The position numbers were made by a program, and so were the translations under genes. DNA of 64,000 nucleotides from Nostoc favosum CHAB5714 (lineage in GTDB: Bacteria > Cyanobacteriota > Cyanobacteriia > Cyanobacteriales > Nostocaceae), in the NCBI RefSeq assembly GCF_020829495.1, contig NZ_JAIVFQ010000013.1, forward strand, positions 62,001 through 126,000. Reading direction: 5' to 3'. The notes beneath the pieces are model-generated. The model was given only the letters and a program-made list of their open reading frames with translations, had not been told where the DNA came from and searched no databases. This document shows positions 25,284-34,757 of the stretch, one piece after another (the first letter of the stretch is position 1; each line of letters begins with the position of its first letter).

Positions 25284-25366
25284 AGATTGTGGACTATGAC
25301 TTCTACCCTGGTGAACCAAGCAAGTTAGTAGATGAATCAGAGCAGGAAATTGATGCTGAACACTGA
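25278..25366 (+). pseudogene. Fragment of a DUF29 gene 3' end
   Basis: Reads EIVDYDFYPGEPSKLVDESE, then QEIDAEH and a stop. It is nearly identical at DNA level to the end of the intact DUF29 gene (about 23020-23088) but has a different C-terminal extension. It abuts the mfd fragment at a shared GAGATT. Confidence 0.85.
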
Positions 25367-25457
25367 CAGATAAACTGTATCGTCCTTACCTACTCTCTGA
25401 AAGAGCTTTTTGTAAACTTTCATTTCTGCGATTGAGTTAGGTATCTAATGGCTGGCA

Positions 25458-25586
25458 TAAGTAAGTCGGCATGATAAAACCCATGTATATTTAGTTTTGT
25501 AAAAACTGTGGAATGACCAATTTTTAATCTGTTTACTGATTTTATATTTTGTCACATAGGTTAATTTTTTAAAGCCGACTTACTTA
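25458..25586. mobile_element. MITE-like element, family IR-G
   Basis: 129 bp with perfect 13-bp inverted ends TAAGTAAGTCGGC / GCCGACTTACTTA and GCA on both outer sides (25455-25457, 25587-25589), a possible 3-bp duplication. No gene inside. Confidence 0.65.
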
Positions 25587-25672
25587 GCAGTAGATACACG
25601 AGTTTGTCTAATTTAGATTTTATGCAAAATTAGATGTGGAACAGCTTACTGGCAACGATATCTTTACAGGTG

Positions 25673-25750
25673 GTGCGGGTGGCGTTGGCGTAGCCCACCG
25701 TACCCCTACGGGGAAGCAAGCTACGCGTAGCGTCTCGCAGAGAAGGTATC
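25673..25750. repeat. Dispersed palindromic repeat
   Basis: GTGGCGTTGGCGTAGCCCACC, then TACCCCTACGGGGA and CTACGCGTAGCGTCTCGCAG form consecutive palindromes. The first part recurs inside the NRPS gene (38714-38734). An open minus-strand frame across it (25620-25928) has no family likeness. Confidence 0.75.
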
Positions 25751-25965
25751 GCTTTGTTTTCAATACATACACAATCAAAATTTTGAAAAGTGATAAATAG
25801 TTGACTAGCCTCTTAATATACTGTAAGTTGATGTCTTGTAAGTTAATCTGTGAAGTAAACAAGAAATCAACAAGCAAGATTCTCGATATTACTAGAGTTT
25901 CGATGAGATTTTCTTGCAATTCCAGCATTAACGATAAATGAAATATTTAAATTCGGAGAGTTGCG

Positions 25966-27729
25966 TTGACTACAGCATCTAAGCTTGCGTTAAAGACTTG
26001 TTTGCTCCCTCTCACACTCAGTGCTGCCCTCTTGCCAGCTATCATAGGCAAAGCCCAAAACCCTCCTCCACCGGAGGCTGCAAGTGGTCGAGTTGAGCGT
26101 GAAGCTGTTCGCACAAATAAGTATGTGGTAGTAGCTGCAAATCCACTAGCATCAGCAGCCGGACGTGATGTTCTACGTCGTGGAGGTAGTGCGATCGATG
26201 CTGCTATTGCAGTCCAAATGGTACTGACGTTGGTAGAGCCGCAATCTTCAGGTATTGGTGGTGGTGCTTTCCTTGTTTACTACGATGCCAAAACGAAGAA
26301 GTTGGTCACTTATGATGGTCGAGAAACTGCACCGGCTGCGGCGAAACCAGATCGCTTTCTCGATGCCAATGGCAAACCATTACAGTTTTATGATGCTGTT
26401 GTCGGAGGTAAATCTGTAGGTGTGCCTGGGGTGTTACGAATGCTAGAGTTGGCACACAAAAAATATGGCAAGTTACCTTGGTCTCAACTGTTTCAAGGAG
26501 CTATCCAACTGTCTGAACAAGGTTTTCCACTTTCACCACGTTTGTACACTCTGCTAAGTAAGGATCAATATCTATCTCGCAACGAGCCAGCTAAGAGCTA
26601 TTTCTATCAACCCGATGGTACACCCAAGCCAGTTGGTACAAGATTGGTCAATCAGTCTTTGGCAGAGGTATTGCGTCAGATTGCCAAAGGAGGCGCTGAT
26701 GCCTTTTATCAAGGAAATATTGCTAAAGACATAGTAGCTACGGTGAGCCAAGCAGCTGTACCAGGTGACTTAACCACCACTGATCTAGTGCAATATCAAG
26801 CTAAACTGCGAGAGCCAGTTTGTGGCACTTATCGAATTTACAAAGTTTGCGGCATGGGGCCTCCAAGTTCTGGTGGTTTAACCGTACTGCAAATTCTAGG
26901 TATTCTTCAAAAATTTAATCTGGCAGCTTTAAAGCCAGCTTCTTTAGAAGCAGTCCATTTATTTTCTGAAGCTGGACGTTTAGCCTATGCTGACAGAAAT
27001 TTATATATAGCTGACACAGATTTTGTTTCAGTACCAGTCAAAGAATTAATTAACCCTAACTACCTGAAGTTACGGGCAGCAATAATCAATCCTGAACGTT
27101 CAATCGGTCAAGCCCAAGCAGGCAATCCATTGTTACAGCAAGTAAATCCCTTGGGTAAAGATCAATCTAGGGATTTCCCATCTACTAGTCATGTTTCAAT
27201 TGTCGATGCGGCAGGTAACGCTATTTCAATGACTACTAGCATTGAAGATGCCTTTGGCTCAAGATTAATGGTACGAGGCTTCTTACTTAACAACCAACTG
27301 ACAGATTTCTCTTTTTCGCCGACATCAGAAGGAAAGCCCGTTGCTAATCGCATAGAAGCCAAGAAACGTCCTAGAAGCTCAATGGCTCCCATGATGGTCT
27401 TTGATCGCAATGGCAAGCTAGTAATGGTAATTGGTTCAGCTGGTGGGCCGCAAATCATTAATTATGTCGCTAAGGCAATAGTAGCCCATCTGGACTGGGG
27501 ATTGGACATTCAGCAAGCGCTATCTTTGCCAAATTTTGGTAGTCGTAATGGGCCAACTGAACTAGAAGAAAATACAGATGTTGCCAACCTCAAATCTGCT
27601 TTAGAAGCTAGGGGTCATACAATCAGCGTTATACAATTAACCAGTGGTTCCACCGGAATTGTACTGACTAATCAGGGGCTAGTTAGTGGTGCTGACCCAC
27701 GTCGTGAAGGAGCGCCTTTGGGTGAGTAA
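25966..27729 (+). CDS. ggt: Gamma-glutamyltransferase
   Basis: Ggt hydrolyses or transfers the gamma-glutamyl group of glutathione and related peptides; the precursor self-cleaves before a Thr that becomes the nucleophile of the small subunit. This 587-residue protein has a signal peptide (about 1-30, with LLPLTLSAALLPAIIGKAQ), the large-subunit motifs RRGGSAIDAAIAVQ and GIGGGAFLVYYD, the maturation site DFPSTSHVSIVD with Thr407, and PMMVFDRNGKLVMVIGSAGG in the small subunit. The start is a TTG at 25966; the next ATG would remove the leader. It is probably periplasmic and stands alone, followed at once by a PEP-CTERM-like gene. Confidence 0.95.
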   Translation: MTTASKLALKTCLLPLTLSAALLPAIIGKAQNPPPPEAASGRVEREAVRTNKYVVVAANPLASAAGRDVLRRGGSAIDAAIAVQMVLTLVEPQSSGIGGGAFLVYYDAKTKKLVTYDGRETAPAAAKPDRFLDANGKPLQFYDAVVGGKSVGVPGVLRMLELAHKKYGKLPWSQLFQGAIQLSEQGFPLSPRLYTLLSKDQYLSRNEPAKSYFYQPDGTPKPVGTRLVNQSLAEVLRQIAKGGADAFYQGNIAKDIVATVSQAAVPGDLTTTDLVQYQAKLREPVCGTYRIYKVCGMGPPSSGGLTVLQILGILQKFNLAALKPASLEAVHLFSEAGRLAYADRNLYIADTDFVSVPVKELINPNYLKLRAAIINPERSIGQAQAGNPLLQQVNPLGKDQSRDFPSTSHVSIVDAAGNAISMTTSIEDAFGSRLMVRGFLLNNQLTDFSFSPTSEGKPVANRIEAKKRPRSSMAPMMVFDRNGKLVMVIGSAGGPQIINYVAKAIVAHLDWGLDIQQALSLPNFGSRNGPTELEENTDVANLKSALEARGHTISVIQLTSGSTGIVLTNQGLVSGADPRREGAPLGE

Positions 27730-27801
27730 CAGCTAGTGTTGAGCAAGTATTTTCTCTTTTTCAATATCAAAAATTCTTCAACAATTCTCTGGTATAAAAC
27801 T

Positions 27802-28326
27802 ATGAGATGGTTCCCAAAGATAGCATTTACAACTACTCTCAGTATTTTCAGCTTGCTAGGAAGCTCAGTTAACCAAGTACAAGCTGCATCTCTGGACTAC
27901 GCCTTTACACAATCAGGCTGGGAAGGAGGAGGTATCTTGTCTGGTTCATTTTCTGGTGTAGATGAAAATAATGATGGGTTAATTTACACAAGTGAGTTAA
28001 ATACGTTTGATTTGATATTTTCTGGCAACTCCAAAGTTCCGCAAGAGAAATGGTTGGGTGTATCTAGTTTAAGTTCTTTTGGATTTAACTCTAGTAATTC
28101 TAAATTAGCTTTCTCAACTTATGAAAATTTAGATGAGTATACTGCTAATATTGTTGGTTTGCCTTATCTTAATTATATTGGCAAGCCTTTCCTTACCAAT
28201 TATATTACCTCTTCTGAAATTCAACCGCTTGTAGTTGCAAAATCTATTCCCGAACCTACCTTTGGATTTGCTAGTTTAGCGGTCTTGAGTTTTGGTCTAT
28301 TACTTAAATTGGGCAACTCCCGATGA
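27802..28326 (+). CDS. PEP-CTERM-type exported protein
   Basis: I place the start at the ATG at 27802, since a signal peptide follows immediately (FTTTLSIFSLLGSSVNQVQA); a TTG 66 bases earlier is less likely. The 174-residue product ends with the sorting-type motif IPEPTFGFASLAVLSFGLLL and a basic tail, the pattern that exosortase systems recognise on exported, polysaccharide-associated proteins. The mature part is Ser/Gly-rich with no catalytic motif. Such proteins are common in cyanobacteria. No exosortase gene is in the window. Function unknown. Confidence 0.78.
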   Translation: MRWFPKIAFTTTLSIFSLLGSSVNQVQAASLDYAFTQSGWEGGGILSGSFSGVDENNDGLIYTSELNTFDLIFSGNSKVPQEKWLGVSSLSSFGFNSSNSKLAFSTYENLDEYTANIVGLPYLNYIGKPFLTNYITSSEIQPLVVAKSIPEPTFGFASLAVLSFGLLLKLGNSR

Positions 28327-28393
28327 TGGTCAACATCTGCTACTGTGCGATACAGGAATCATATTTGATTGTGTGAAAAAATCTAAGTATTAT

Positions 28394-28465
28394 TGTAGGG
28401 TGTGTTAGCAGAGCGTAACGCACCACAAGCTTGGAATGGTGCGTTATGCTATCGCTAACACAACG
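28394..28465. repeat. Palindromic repeat GTAGGGTGTGTTAGC
   Basis: The arms GTAGGGTGTGTTAGC...GCGTAACGCACCA and TGGTGCGTTATGC...GCTAACACAAC pair over about 70 bases. This dispersed hairpin is of a type frequent in Nostoc intergenic regions. It lies in the 371-base gap after the PEP-CTERM gene; the rest of that gap shows only short dispersed repeats. Confidence 0.7.
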
Positions 28466-28697
28466 CCAGTTCGCTCAAGTCGGGAAACCCGCCCACGCGA
28501 CTGGCTCGCCTACGTGGATTTCAAAAATCAAATACTAGTCCTATATATCGTTAGGACTTAGGCAAAAATTGCCAAAAAGCTTAATTTATCGAACCGCTAT
28601 TTCTGCGAGACACTACGTGAACGCGAAGGATCTGGCAGAAATAGCGATCGCTCCAACCCAAATCTTAGACCCCGGTTGTACAAGTGTTGGGTAGCTG

Positions 28698-29081
28698 TTA
28701 ACGTATGTAGGGCTGTGCCATAACAAGATCGGGAACAACACGGTAATGTTTTACATTGAATGTACAAAATGTTGCACCTTGCCCAACAGCACAAGCAGCT
28801 ATCAGCGCATCTAACAACCCTAAACTGTGAGATAAATGGTAGGTCGTAAAGTCAGACAAGGCGCGAGTCAAGTCAGCCTCAGTAGCCCAGACTACAGGTA
28901 GCGGCGCAACCAGTTTTAAAGCATTACTTAATTGTTGCTTGTTTTGAGAATCCTGAATCAGTTCCATGACTACAAAGCCGGGCACACTGGGCAACTCTGA
29001 TAAACTGGCAAACCAAGTTATTGCAGGAGCATGACCTCGTTGAATATCAATCAAAACGTCGGTATCTAGCAAATACATCAA
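28698..29081 (-). CDS. PIN-domain (VapC-like) toxin
   Basis: A 127-residue PIN ribonuclease: the N-terminal MYLLDTDVLIDIQRG with the first catalytic Asp, a central VVMELIQDSQNK with the conserved Glu, and LGLLDALIAACAVGQGATF with the third acidic residue, then FCTFNVKHYRVV. All expected acidic positions are present. VapC-type toxins cut tRNA or rRNA. It follows its presumed antitoxin gene by six bases on the same strand. Confidence 0.88.
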   Translation of the reverse strand: MMYLLDTDVLIDIQRGHAPAITWFASLSELPSVPGFVVMELIQDSQNKQQLSNALKLVAPLPVVWATEADLTRALSDFTTYHLSHSLGLLDALIAACAVGQGATFCTFNVKHYRVVPDLVMAQPYIR

Positions 29082-29087
29082 CTTTAC

Positions 29088-29348
29088 CTATTCTCGCTCA
29101 CGCGTTTGGGTCTGATGGCGTAACTTGCGAGCGTATGCTTGACTATCTGTAATATCAGGTCGTGAGTTGATCACACCTTCGCTCTGCCAATAAGCAACGA
29201 GTTCGGCTCCTGTCTTAGGAGGATTTGCTAAAACCTGTCTCACAGAAAGAATCCGAAGAATGTATTCAGAAAGAGGAAGATTTAACCGAGAAGCTTCAGT
29301 AAAAAGCTGGTTTTCTAGCTCTGGTGGCAAATCAAGATTAATACTCAC
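29088..29348 (-). CDS. VapB-like antitoxin of the PIN toxin
   Basis: An 86-residue protein directly before the PIN-domain toxin gene. The N-terminal part (INLDLPPELENQLFTEASRL, NLPLSEYILRIL) looks like a ribbon-helix-helix DNA-binding fold; the polar C-terminal half (WQSEGVINSRPDITDSQAYA, RKLRHQTQ) would contact the toxin. Assignment rests on gene order and this two-part shape. It probably represses its own promoter in the roughly 90 bases that separate it from the end of mfd. Confidence 0.8.
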   Translation of the reverse strand: MSINLDLPPELENQLFTEASRLNLPLSEYILRILSVRQVLANPPKTGAELVAYWQSEGVINSRPDITDSQAYARKLRHQTQTRERE

Positions 29349-29437
29349 TCTGCTTATCCCCTGTAGGTTTGGTTCTTAATTGATAAAAACTTGAGCAAAA
29401 CTTATCAAGCAATTGATGACTAATCTTTTTCTAGCAT

Positions 29438-32400
29438 TTAAACAACAGCCGCCTCTGGAATCGCACCTTGCATTCTCCCGAAAGCATCAATCAAATTCTG
29501 CAATTGTTGATCTGCTTTAAAAACTCCTAACCCGCGCACTGTCACTTTCCCTGGAGAATAGACAAAGCGCGTCTTGAGATTTTCTGGTAAATTCGCCGCC
29601 AATAAATTCCAAGCGGGTTCTTCCATTGGTGTTTCTAAAACGACGTGCTGCTTGTTTTCTGGTTTAATGCGGCTAAATCCAAGTTTTTTCGCTAGCTGTT
29701 TGAGTTCCATGACTCGCAAAAGTTGATTTGCAGAGACTGGTAAAGTACCATAGCGATCGCTCCACTCACCAGCTATCTGCTTTAATTCTGATTTAGATTT
29801 AGCTGTCGCCACTGCCCGGTATGCACTCATCTTTTGATCCAAATCAGTAATGTAATCTGCTGGGATAAATGCTGTCAGGTTGAGGTCAATCTGGGTATCC
29901 TCCACTTGCGGAATTTCTTGTCCTCGGATTTCCCGAATTGCTTCTTCTAGCATTTCCATGTATAAATCAAAACCGATGGCATCCATTTGACCGGATTGTT
30001 CTGCACCTAGCAAGTTACCCACGCCTCTAATTTCCATATCGCGCATTGCCAGTTGATATCCAGAACCCAACTGAGTAAATTCCTGAATTGCTCGTAATCG
30101 TTGCCGTGCCGCGTCAGATAACGTCCGCTGCTTCGGATAAAATAACCAAGCATGAGCTTGGATACCTGCACGTCCCACACGACCGCGTAATTGATACAGT
30201 TGTGCCAATCCAAAGCGATGAGCATCTTCAATTAAAATCGTGTTGACTCGTGGAATATCTAAGCCAGATTCAATAATTGTCGTACAAACGAGGATATCTG
30301 CGTCGCCATTGCTGAAGGTGAGCATGGTTGATTCTAACTCGCTTTCATCCATTTGACCGTGAGCGATCGCAAACCTAGCTCCCGGTAAAACTTCTCGTAA
30401 ATTGGCTGTTGTCTCTTCAATTCCGTCTACTCGTGGAACTACGTAAAATACCTGTCCGCCTCTATCTAATTCTTGCCGAATTGCAGTACGGATACTTTCG
30501 GAATTTATTGGTGATAGATGGGTTTTAATCGGTCGTCTAGTTGGGGGTGGTGTGGTAATCAAACTCATTTCCCGAATTCCCGACAAGGACATATACAAAG
30601 TCCGGGGAATAGGAGTGGCGGAGAGGGTAAGCACGTCCACTTGAGTTTTCAAGCTTTTAATTTTCTCCTTCTGATTCACCCCAAATCGCTGTTCTTCATC
30701 CACCACCAACAGTCCTAAATCCCGGAATGTCACGCCTTTACCTAAAAGTTGGTGCGTACCAACTACTACATCTAATTCACCCGTTGCCAATCGCTTTTGA
30801 ATATCACGGCGTTCTTCAGCAGACCGAAAGCGGTTGAGTAAGCCGACATTTACCGGGTAGGGTGCAAAACGTTCTTTGAGTGTATGGTAATGCTGCTGTG
30901 TTAAAATAGTCGTTGGCGCAAGGAGTGCCACTTGTTTACCGGCGGTGACTGCTTTAAAAACAGCACGAATCGCCACTTCCGTCTTACCAAAACCGACATC
31001 GCCACAAACTAAGCGATCCATTGGGCGATCGCTTTCCATGTCGCGTTTTACATCTTGTACAGCTTTGAGTTGATCCGTTGTAGGTTGGTAGGGGAAAGAA
31101 TCTTCCAGTTCTTCCTGCCAAGGCATATCACCTGGAAAGCTAAAACCTTGTTGTTGCGATCGCGCTGCATACAGTTTCAACAAGTCCACCGCCAATTTTT
31201 TGATCGCTTTGCGGACTTTATTCTTGGTATTTTCCCAAGCTTTACCGGTCATCCTGTTGAGTTCCGGTGCTTTATCACCTGCGGCGCGGAACCGGGATAA
31301 AGCACCTACTTGATCGGCTGCGACTCTGAGTAACCCATCAGCATACTGCACTACCAAATAATCACGGGTTTCATTATTAATCGTCAAACTTTCCAGCTTG
31401 ACAAATTTGCCAACACCATGATTTCTATGAACCACATAATCGCCTGGACGCAGCTTATTGGGATCAACTTGCTTAGAAGTAGCTTTGTGACGCTTGCGGA
31501 TATAGCCGGGAGTCGCCAAAGAATGCTGCCCAAAAAATTCCCGATCTGTAACGATTACCACTCGATATGTCGGCAGAATAAAACCTTCTAGTTCCGCCAG
31601 ACCAGAATATTTTAGGGCTATGGGAGTATGGTTGATTTGGAGCTTATCTATCGCTTGGTAGTCGCGGGGATTGGGGATAAACTGAGCCGGACAATCATGT
31701 TCTTGCAATAGAGAGACAGAACGCGAAGGTTGAGCAGAAAGCAGCCAGATCGAGAAATTGCGATCGCGTTCTTGGCGGATGGTTTCAGCTAGTTTAGCAA
31801 ACTGGTGCGGCGTGACTGGAACAGGTCGGCTGGCAAGATTAATCCCATCATTTTCTTCTGACAGTTCCGATAAATATAAGGTTTTAAATTTGGCAACGTC
31901 AGCCAAACACTCATCAAACGACCGATGAATTTTCGGGAGGTTTAATTCTTCCCCAGTCCCCAGCCTCCATTGTTCCTGGGCATTTTCCACCCAGCGATCG
32001 CTATGAGCATGACACTGTTCTGGCTCATCAATGGCAATCAGGGTATTTTCTGATAAATAGTTTAGCAGGGACGCTGGTTGCTCGAAAGCCAACCCCAAAA
32101 AGCGACGACTACCCTCCAAGAGTGATGAGTTCTCAGTGCTAAGTTCTAAGTCAGAATTTAACTCATAACTCATAACTCCTAACTCAGAACTATTCTTCAG
32201 TGCCGCCATGACGATGGGAGCAAAGCTAGTGGGGGTAAGAATTAACTGATCAACTTTGTCGAGGGCGGAACGTTGGGTTGCTGGGTCAAATTCCCGCATT
32301 TGCTCGATTTCATCACCAAACCATTCCAGCCGGACTGGAAACTCAGATGAAACTGGGTACACATCAACAATATCGCCCCGTCGGCTCCACTGTCCTTCTG

Positions 32401-32968
32401 TTTCCACCAGAGGTACTCGTTCGTATCCCAGAATAGTTATTTTCTCACTGAAGGCATTCAAGTCTAATTCCATCCCCCGCTTTAAGGTAAGACAGAATCG
32501 CCCAAAAGCTTCTGGTGGTGGTAAGTGGGGTTGCAGCGCCCCTTGAGTAGCAACGATTGCCAAAGATCGCTTCGCTGCGGGATTGGGGATGTTGTTCAGT
32601 TCTGTGTCCCCTGTCCCCTGTCCCCTGTCCCCTGTTACCAAATCCGCCAATACCTGCATTTGCCCCCAACTCATCTCAGTTTCCGGGTCAAAAGGTTCGT
32701 AGGGAGAAGCCTCGGAGGTGGGGTAAAAATGTACTGTTTGCCATCCCATTGCCTCCAGTTGTGCGTAAACGCGTCCAGCTTCTTCAAGGGTGGCGCAAAC
32801 CACAAACAAATCCTTGCCTTGAGATTGGGCCAATGCCGAAGCCACCAAACCCTTGGGTAGTCGAGGAATGCCATTTAACCGCAATTCTTGTTGTCGGTTT
32901 AACTTAGAAATAAATTCAGTGGTGAGCGGCGATCGCGCTAAGGCACGCACAATAGAAGAAAATGACAT
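29438..32968 (-). CDS. mfd: Transcription-repair coupling factor Mfd
   Basis: Mfd removes RNA polymerase stalled at DNA lesions and recruits UvrA. The 1176-residue protein contains the UvrB-like N-terminal domains (about 1-370), the RNA-polymerase-interacting CarD-like domain (about 500-570, [16 protein letters not shown]), the superfamily-2 translocase (Walker [14 protein letters not shown] box [30 protein letters not shown]) and the C-terminal TRCF domain. Two tracts look repeat-derived: [14 protein letters not shown] (about 112-125), from four TGTCCCC heptamers, and [13 protein letters not shown] (about 261-273), from ACTCATA heptamers. Both lie outside core motifs. The gene stands alone. 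Confidence 0.97.
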   Translation of the reverse strand: MSFSSIVRALARSPLTTEFISKLNRQQELRLNGIPRLPKGLVASALAQSQGKDLFVVCATLEEAGRVYAQLEAMGWQTVHFYPTSEASPYEPFDPETEMSWGQMQVLADLVTGDRGQGTGDTELNNIPNPAAKRSLAIVATQGALQPHLPPPEAFGRFCLTLKRGMELDLNAFSEKITILGYERVPLVETEGQWSRRGDIVDVYPVSSEFPVRLEWFGDEIEQMREFDPATQRSALDKVDQLILTPTSFAPIVMAALKNSSELGVMSYELNSDLELSTENSSLLEGSRRFLGLAFEQPASLLNYLSENTLIAIDEPEQCHAHSDRWVENAQEQWRLGTGEELNLPKIHRSFDECLADVAKFKTLYLSELSEENDGINLASRPVPVTPHQFAKLAETIRQERDRNFSIWLLSAQPSRSVSLLQEHDCPAQFIPNPRDYQAIDKLQINHTPIALKYSGLAELEGFILPTYRVVIVTDREFFGQHSLATPGYIRKRHKATSKQVDPNKLRPGDYVVHRNHGVGKFVKLESLTINNETRDYLVVQYADGLLRVAADQVGALSRFRAAGDKAPELNRMTGKAWENTKNKVRKAIKKLAVDLLKLYAARSQQQGFSFPGDMPWQEELEDSFPYQPTTDQLKAVQDVKRDMESDRPMDRLVCGDVGFGKTEVAIRAVFKAVTAGKQVALLAPTTILTQQHYHTLKERFAPYPVNVGLLNRFRSAEERRDIQKRLATGELDVVVGTHQLLGKGVTFRDLGLLVVDEEQRFGVNQKEKIKSLKTQVDVLTLSATPIPRTLYMSLSGIREMSLITTPPPTRRPIKTHLSPINSESIRTAIRQELDRGGQVFYVVPRVDGIEETTANLREVLPGARFAIAHGQMDESELESTMLTFSNGDADILVCTTIIESGLDIPRVNTILIEDAHRFGLAQLYQLRGRVGRAGIQAHAWLFYPKQRTLSDAARQRLRAIQEFTQLGSGYQLAMRDMEIRGVGNLLGAEQSGQMDAIGFDLYMEMLEEAIREIRGQEIPQVEDTQIDLNLTAFIPADYITDLDQKMSAYRAVATAKSKSELKQIAGEWSDRYGTLPVSANQLLRVMELKQLAKKLGFSRIKPENKQHVVLETPMEEPAWNLLAANLPENLKTRFVYSPGKVTVRGLGVFKADQQLQNLIDAFGRMQGAIPEAAVV
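32161..32191. repeat. ACTCATA/ACTCCTA heptamer repeat inside mfd
   Basis: Four heptamers (ACTCATA, ACTCATA, ACTCCTA, ACTCAGA) read in frame through the mfd coding region; the same heptamer type fills intergenic arrays at 20418-20515 and 60360-60390. Confidence 0.8.
32605..32636. repeat. TGTCCCC heptamer repeat inside mfd
   Basis: Four tandem TGTCCCC units encode [10 protein letters not shown] in mfd. Array length 28 bases plus a partial unit. Confidence 0.85.
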
Positions 32969-33040
32969 AAGTACTACTAGCGGTGGGAGTCTTTGTGGAT
33001 CAGAAAATCTTGAGGCAGTTTATGTCAACTATTTTAAAAG

Positions 33041-33081
33041 GTTGACGGTTGACGGTTAACAGTCAACAGTCAACAGTCAAC
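33041..33081. repeat. GTTGACG/AGTCAAC palindromic heptamer array
   Basis: GGTTGACGGTTGACGGTTAA then CAGTCAACAGTCAACAGTCA form a perfect-looking hairpin of heptamers, in the gap between divergent mfd and the CNNM/CBS gene. A related array lies at 42946-43010. Confidence 0.8.
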
Positions 33082-33190
33082 GTGAAAATAACTATTACTT
33101 TGTGTACAGTCAAAGCATTTATAGAAGCACCTTTAATACTAGATACTAGGTATTGAGCTACGTTCGCTCTGATAAGCGGCAATTTTAAAC

Positions 33191-34519
33191 ATGTCCTCCA
33201 TCACTTTTGAAATTTTAATCATTTTGGTGCTAATTATTGCCAACGGTGTGTTTTCTATGTCTGAGATGGCGATTGTCTCAGCCCGGAAAGTTAGGCTACA
33301 GCAGCTTGCCAATCAAGGAGATACCAAGGCAAAGGCAGCATTGCAACTAGCTGAGTCTCCAAATCATTTCCTGTCAACCGTTCAAGTGGGTATTTCCCTA
33401 ATCGGTATCCTGACTGGTGCTTTTGGAGGAGCAACAATTGCCAACCGATTGGCAATCTATGTAAAACTTGTGCCCTTGTTAGCACCTTATAGTGAACCGC
33501 TATCTTTCGGAATAGTGGTTTTGCTTATTACCTATTTGTCACTCATTGTTGGCGAATTGGTACCGAAGCGTTTGGCATTAAACAACCCAGAAAGGATTGC
33601 ATCGATTGTAGCGATTCCTATGCAAGCCTTATCGGCGATCGCTTCCCCAATGGTGTATCTCTTAAGCGCTTCTACAGATTTGATCCTGCGATTACTGGGA
33701 ATTACAGCTTCTACTGAGCCGCAAGTTACCGAAGAAGAAATTAAAATCTTAATTGAGCAAGGCACCGAGGCGGGAACCTTTGAGGAAGCCGAACAGGATA
33801 TGGTGGAGCGAGTCTTTCGTTTAGGCGATCGCCCTGTCAGCTACTTAATGACACCCCGTCCCGATATTGTCTGGCTAGACTTAGACGACTCTCCCGAAGA
33901 AAATCGTCACAAAATGGTTGATAGTGCCTATTCTCGGTATCCAGTTTGTCAAGGGGGACTTGACAATGTGCTAGGTGTTATCCCTGTTACGGACTTATTA
34001 GCCAGGAGTTTCCGAGGAGAACCGCTAGACTTGACAGTGGGATTGCGACAGCCCATATTTGTCCCAGAAAGCACCCGTGGTTTGAAAGTTTTGGAATTGT
34101 TCAAACAAACCATCACTCACATGGCGCTGGTAGTGGATGAATACGGCGTGATTCAAGGATTAGTCACTCTCAACGACATCATGAGCGAAATTGTGGGTGA
34201 TGTTCCTTCAACAGATGGACTGGATCATCCACAAGCTGTGCAACGCGAGGATGGTTCCTGGCTTTTAGATGGGATGTTGCCTGTAGAGGAGTTTTTGGAA
34301 CTTTTCGGTATGGAAGAGTGGGAGTCTGAGGAACGCGGTAGCTATCAAACTTTAGGCGGTTTTGTAATCACTCATTTAGGTCGTATTCCTGCCGCAGCAG
34401 ATCATTTTGAATGGCAAAGTATGCGAATTGAAGTGATGGATATGGATGGAAACCGCGTTGATAAGGTGCTGGTCGTACCAAAGGGAAATAAATCACCAGA
34501 TACGGCAAAATCTGATTAG
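33191..34519 (+). CDS. HlyC/CorC-family membrane protein (CNNM plus CBS domains)
   Basis: A 442-residue integral membrane protein. The N-terminal CNNM/DUF21 domain (about 1-190) has three to four helices and motifs IIANGVFSMSEMAIVSARK and GELVPKRLALNNPE. Two CBS domains (about 215-335, with PVSYLMTPRPDIVWLDLDDS and HMALVVDEYGVIQGLVTLND) and a C-terminal CorC/HlyC transporter-associated domain (about 350-430, DGMLPVEEFLELFG) follow. Family members are linked to Mg2+ or Co2+ transport; older annotations call them hemolysins. Substrate is inferred from the family only. It is divergent from mfd. Confidence 0.92.
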   Translation: MSSITFEILIILVLIIANGVFSMSEMAIVSARKVRLQQLANQGDTKAKAALQLAESPNHFLSTVQVGISLIGILTGAFGGATIANRLAIYVKLVPLLAPYSEPLSFGIVVLLITYLSLIVGELVPKRLALNNPERIASIVAIPMQALSAIASPMVYLLSASTDLILRLLGITASTEPQVTEEEIKILIEQGTEAGTFEEAEQDMVERVFRLGDRPVSYLMTPRPDIVWLDLDDSPEENRHKMVDSAYSRYPVCQGGLDNVLGVIPVTDLLARSFRGEPLDLTVGLRQPIFVPESTRGLKVLELFKQTITHMALVVDEYGVIQGLVTLNDIMSEIVGDVPSTDGLDHPQAVQREDGSWLLDGMLPVEEFLELFGMEEWESEERGSYQTLGGFVITHLGRIPAAADHFEWQSMRIEVMDMDGNRVDKVLVVPKGNKSPDTAKSD

Positions 34520-34530
34520 TAATGCTTGGG

Positions 34531-34570
34531 GGAGTTTGGAGTTTGGAGTTTGGAGTTTGGAGTTTGGAGT
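34531..34570. repeat. GGAGTTT heptamer array
   Basis: Five to six units of GGAGTTT just after the CNNM/CBS gene. Confidence 0.9.
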
Positions 34571-34578
34571 TAACGCGA

Positions 34579-34702
34579 TGTGCAACTTAATTCTTAGAAC
34601 CCCGCTTCCATTCCTCTCCCCACAGTCCGAGAGGCTTTGATTCTTGCTCCCCAACGCTAGTAGGGAAGGGGTTGGGGGTTAGGTTTGAGAGAAAGTTGCA
34701 CA
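34579..34702. repeat. Inverted-repeat element with TGTGCAACTT ends
   Basis: TGTGCAACTT (34579-34588) and AAGTTGCACA (34693-34702) bound a 124-base element with a C-rich/G-rich interior (AACCCCGCTTCC...GGGGTTGGGGGTT). No target duplication is evident. Confidence 0.55.
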
Positions 34703-34757
34703 CGGCGTGAATTAGGAATTATTTTTCCCAAACCCCATGCCCCATTCCTACAATTTG

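Noticed and set aside
25620-25928. 102-codon minus-strand frame upstream of ggt
   Set aside because: Its C-terminal half is a dispersed palindromic repeat and the rest shows no family likeness.
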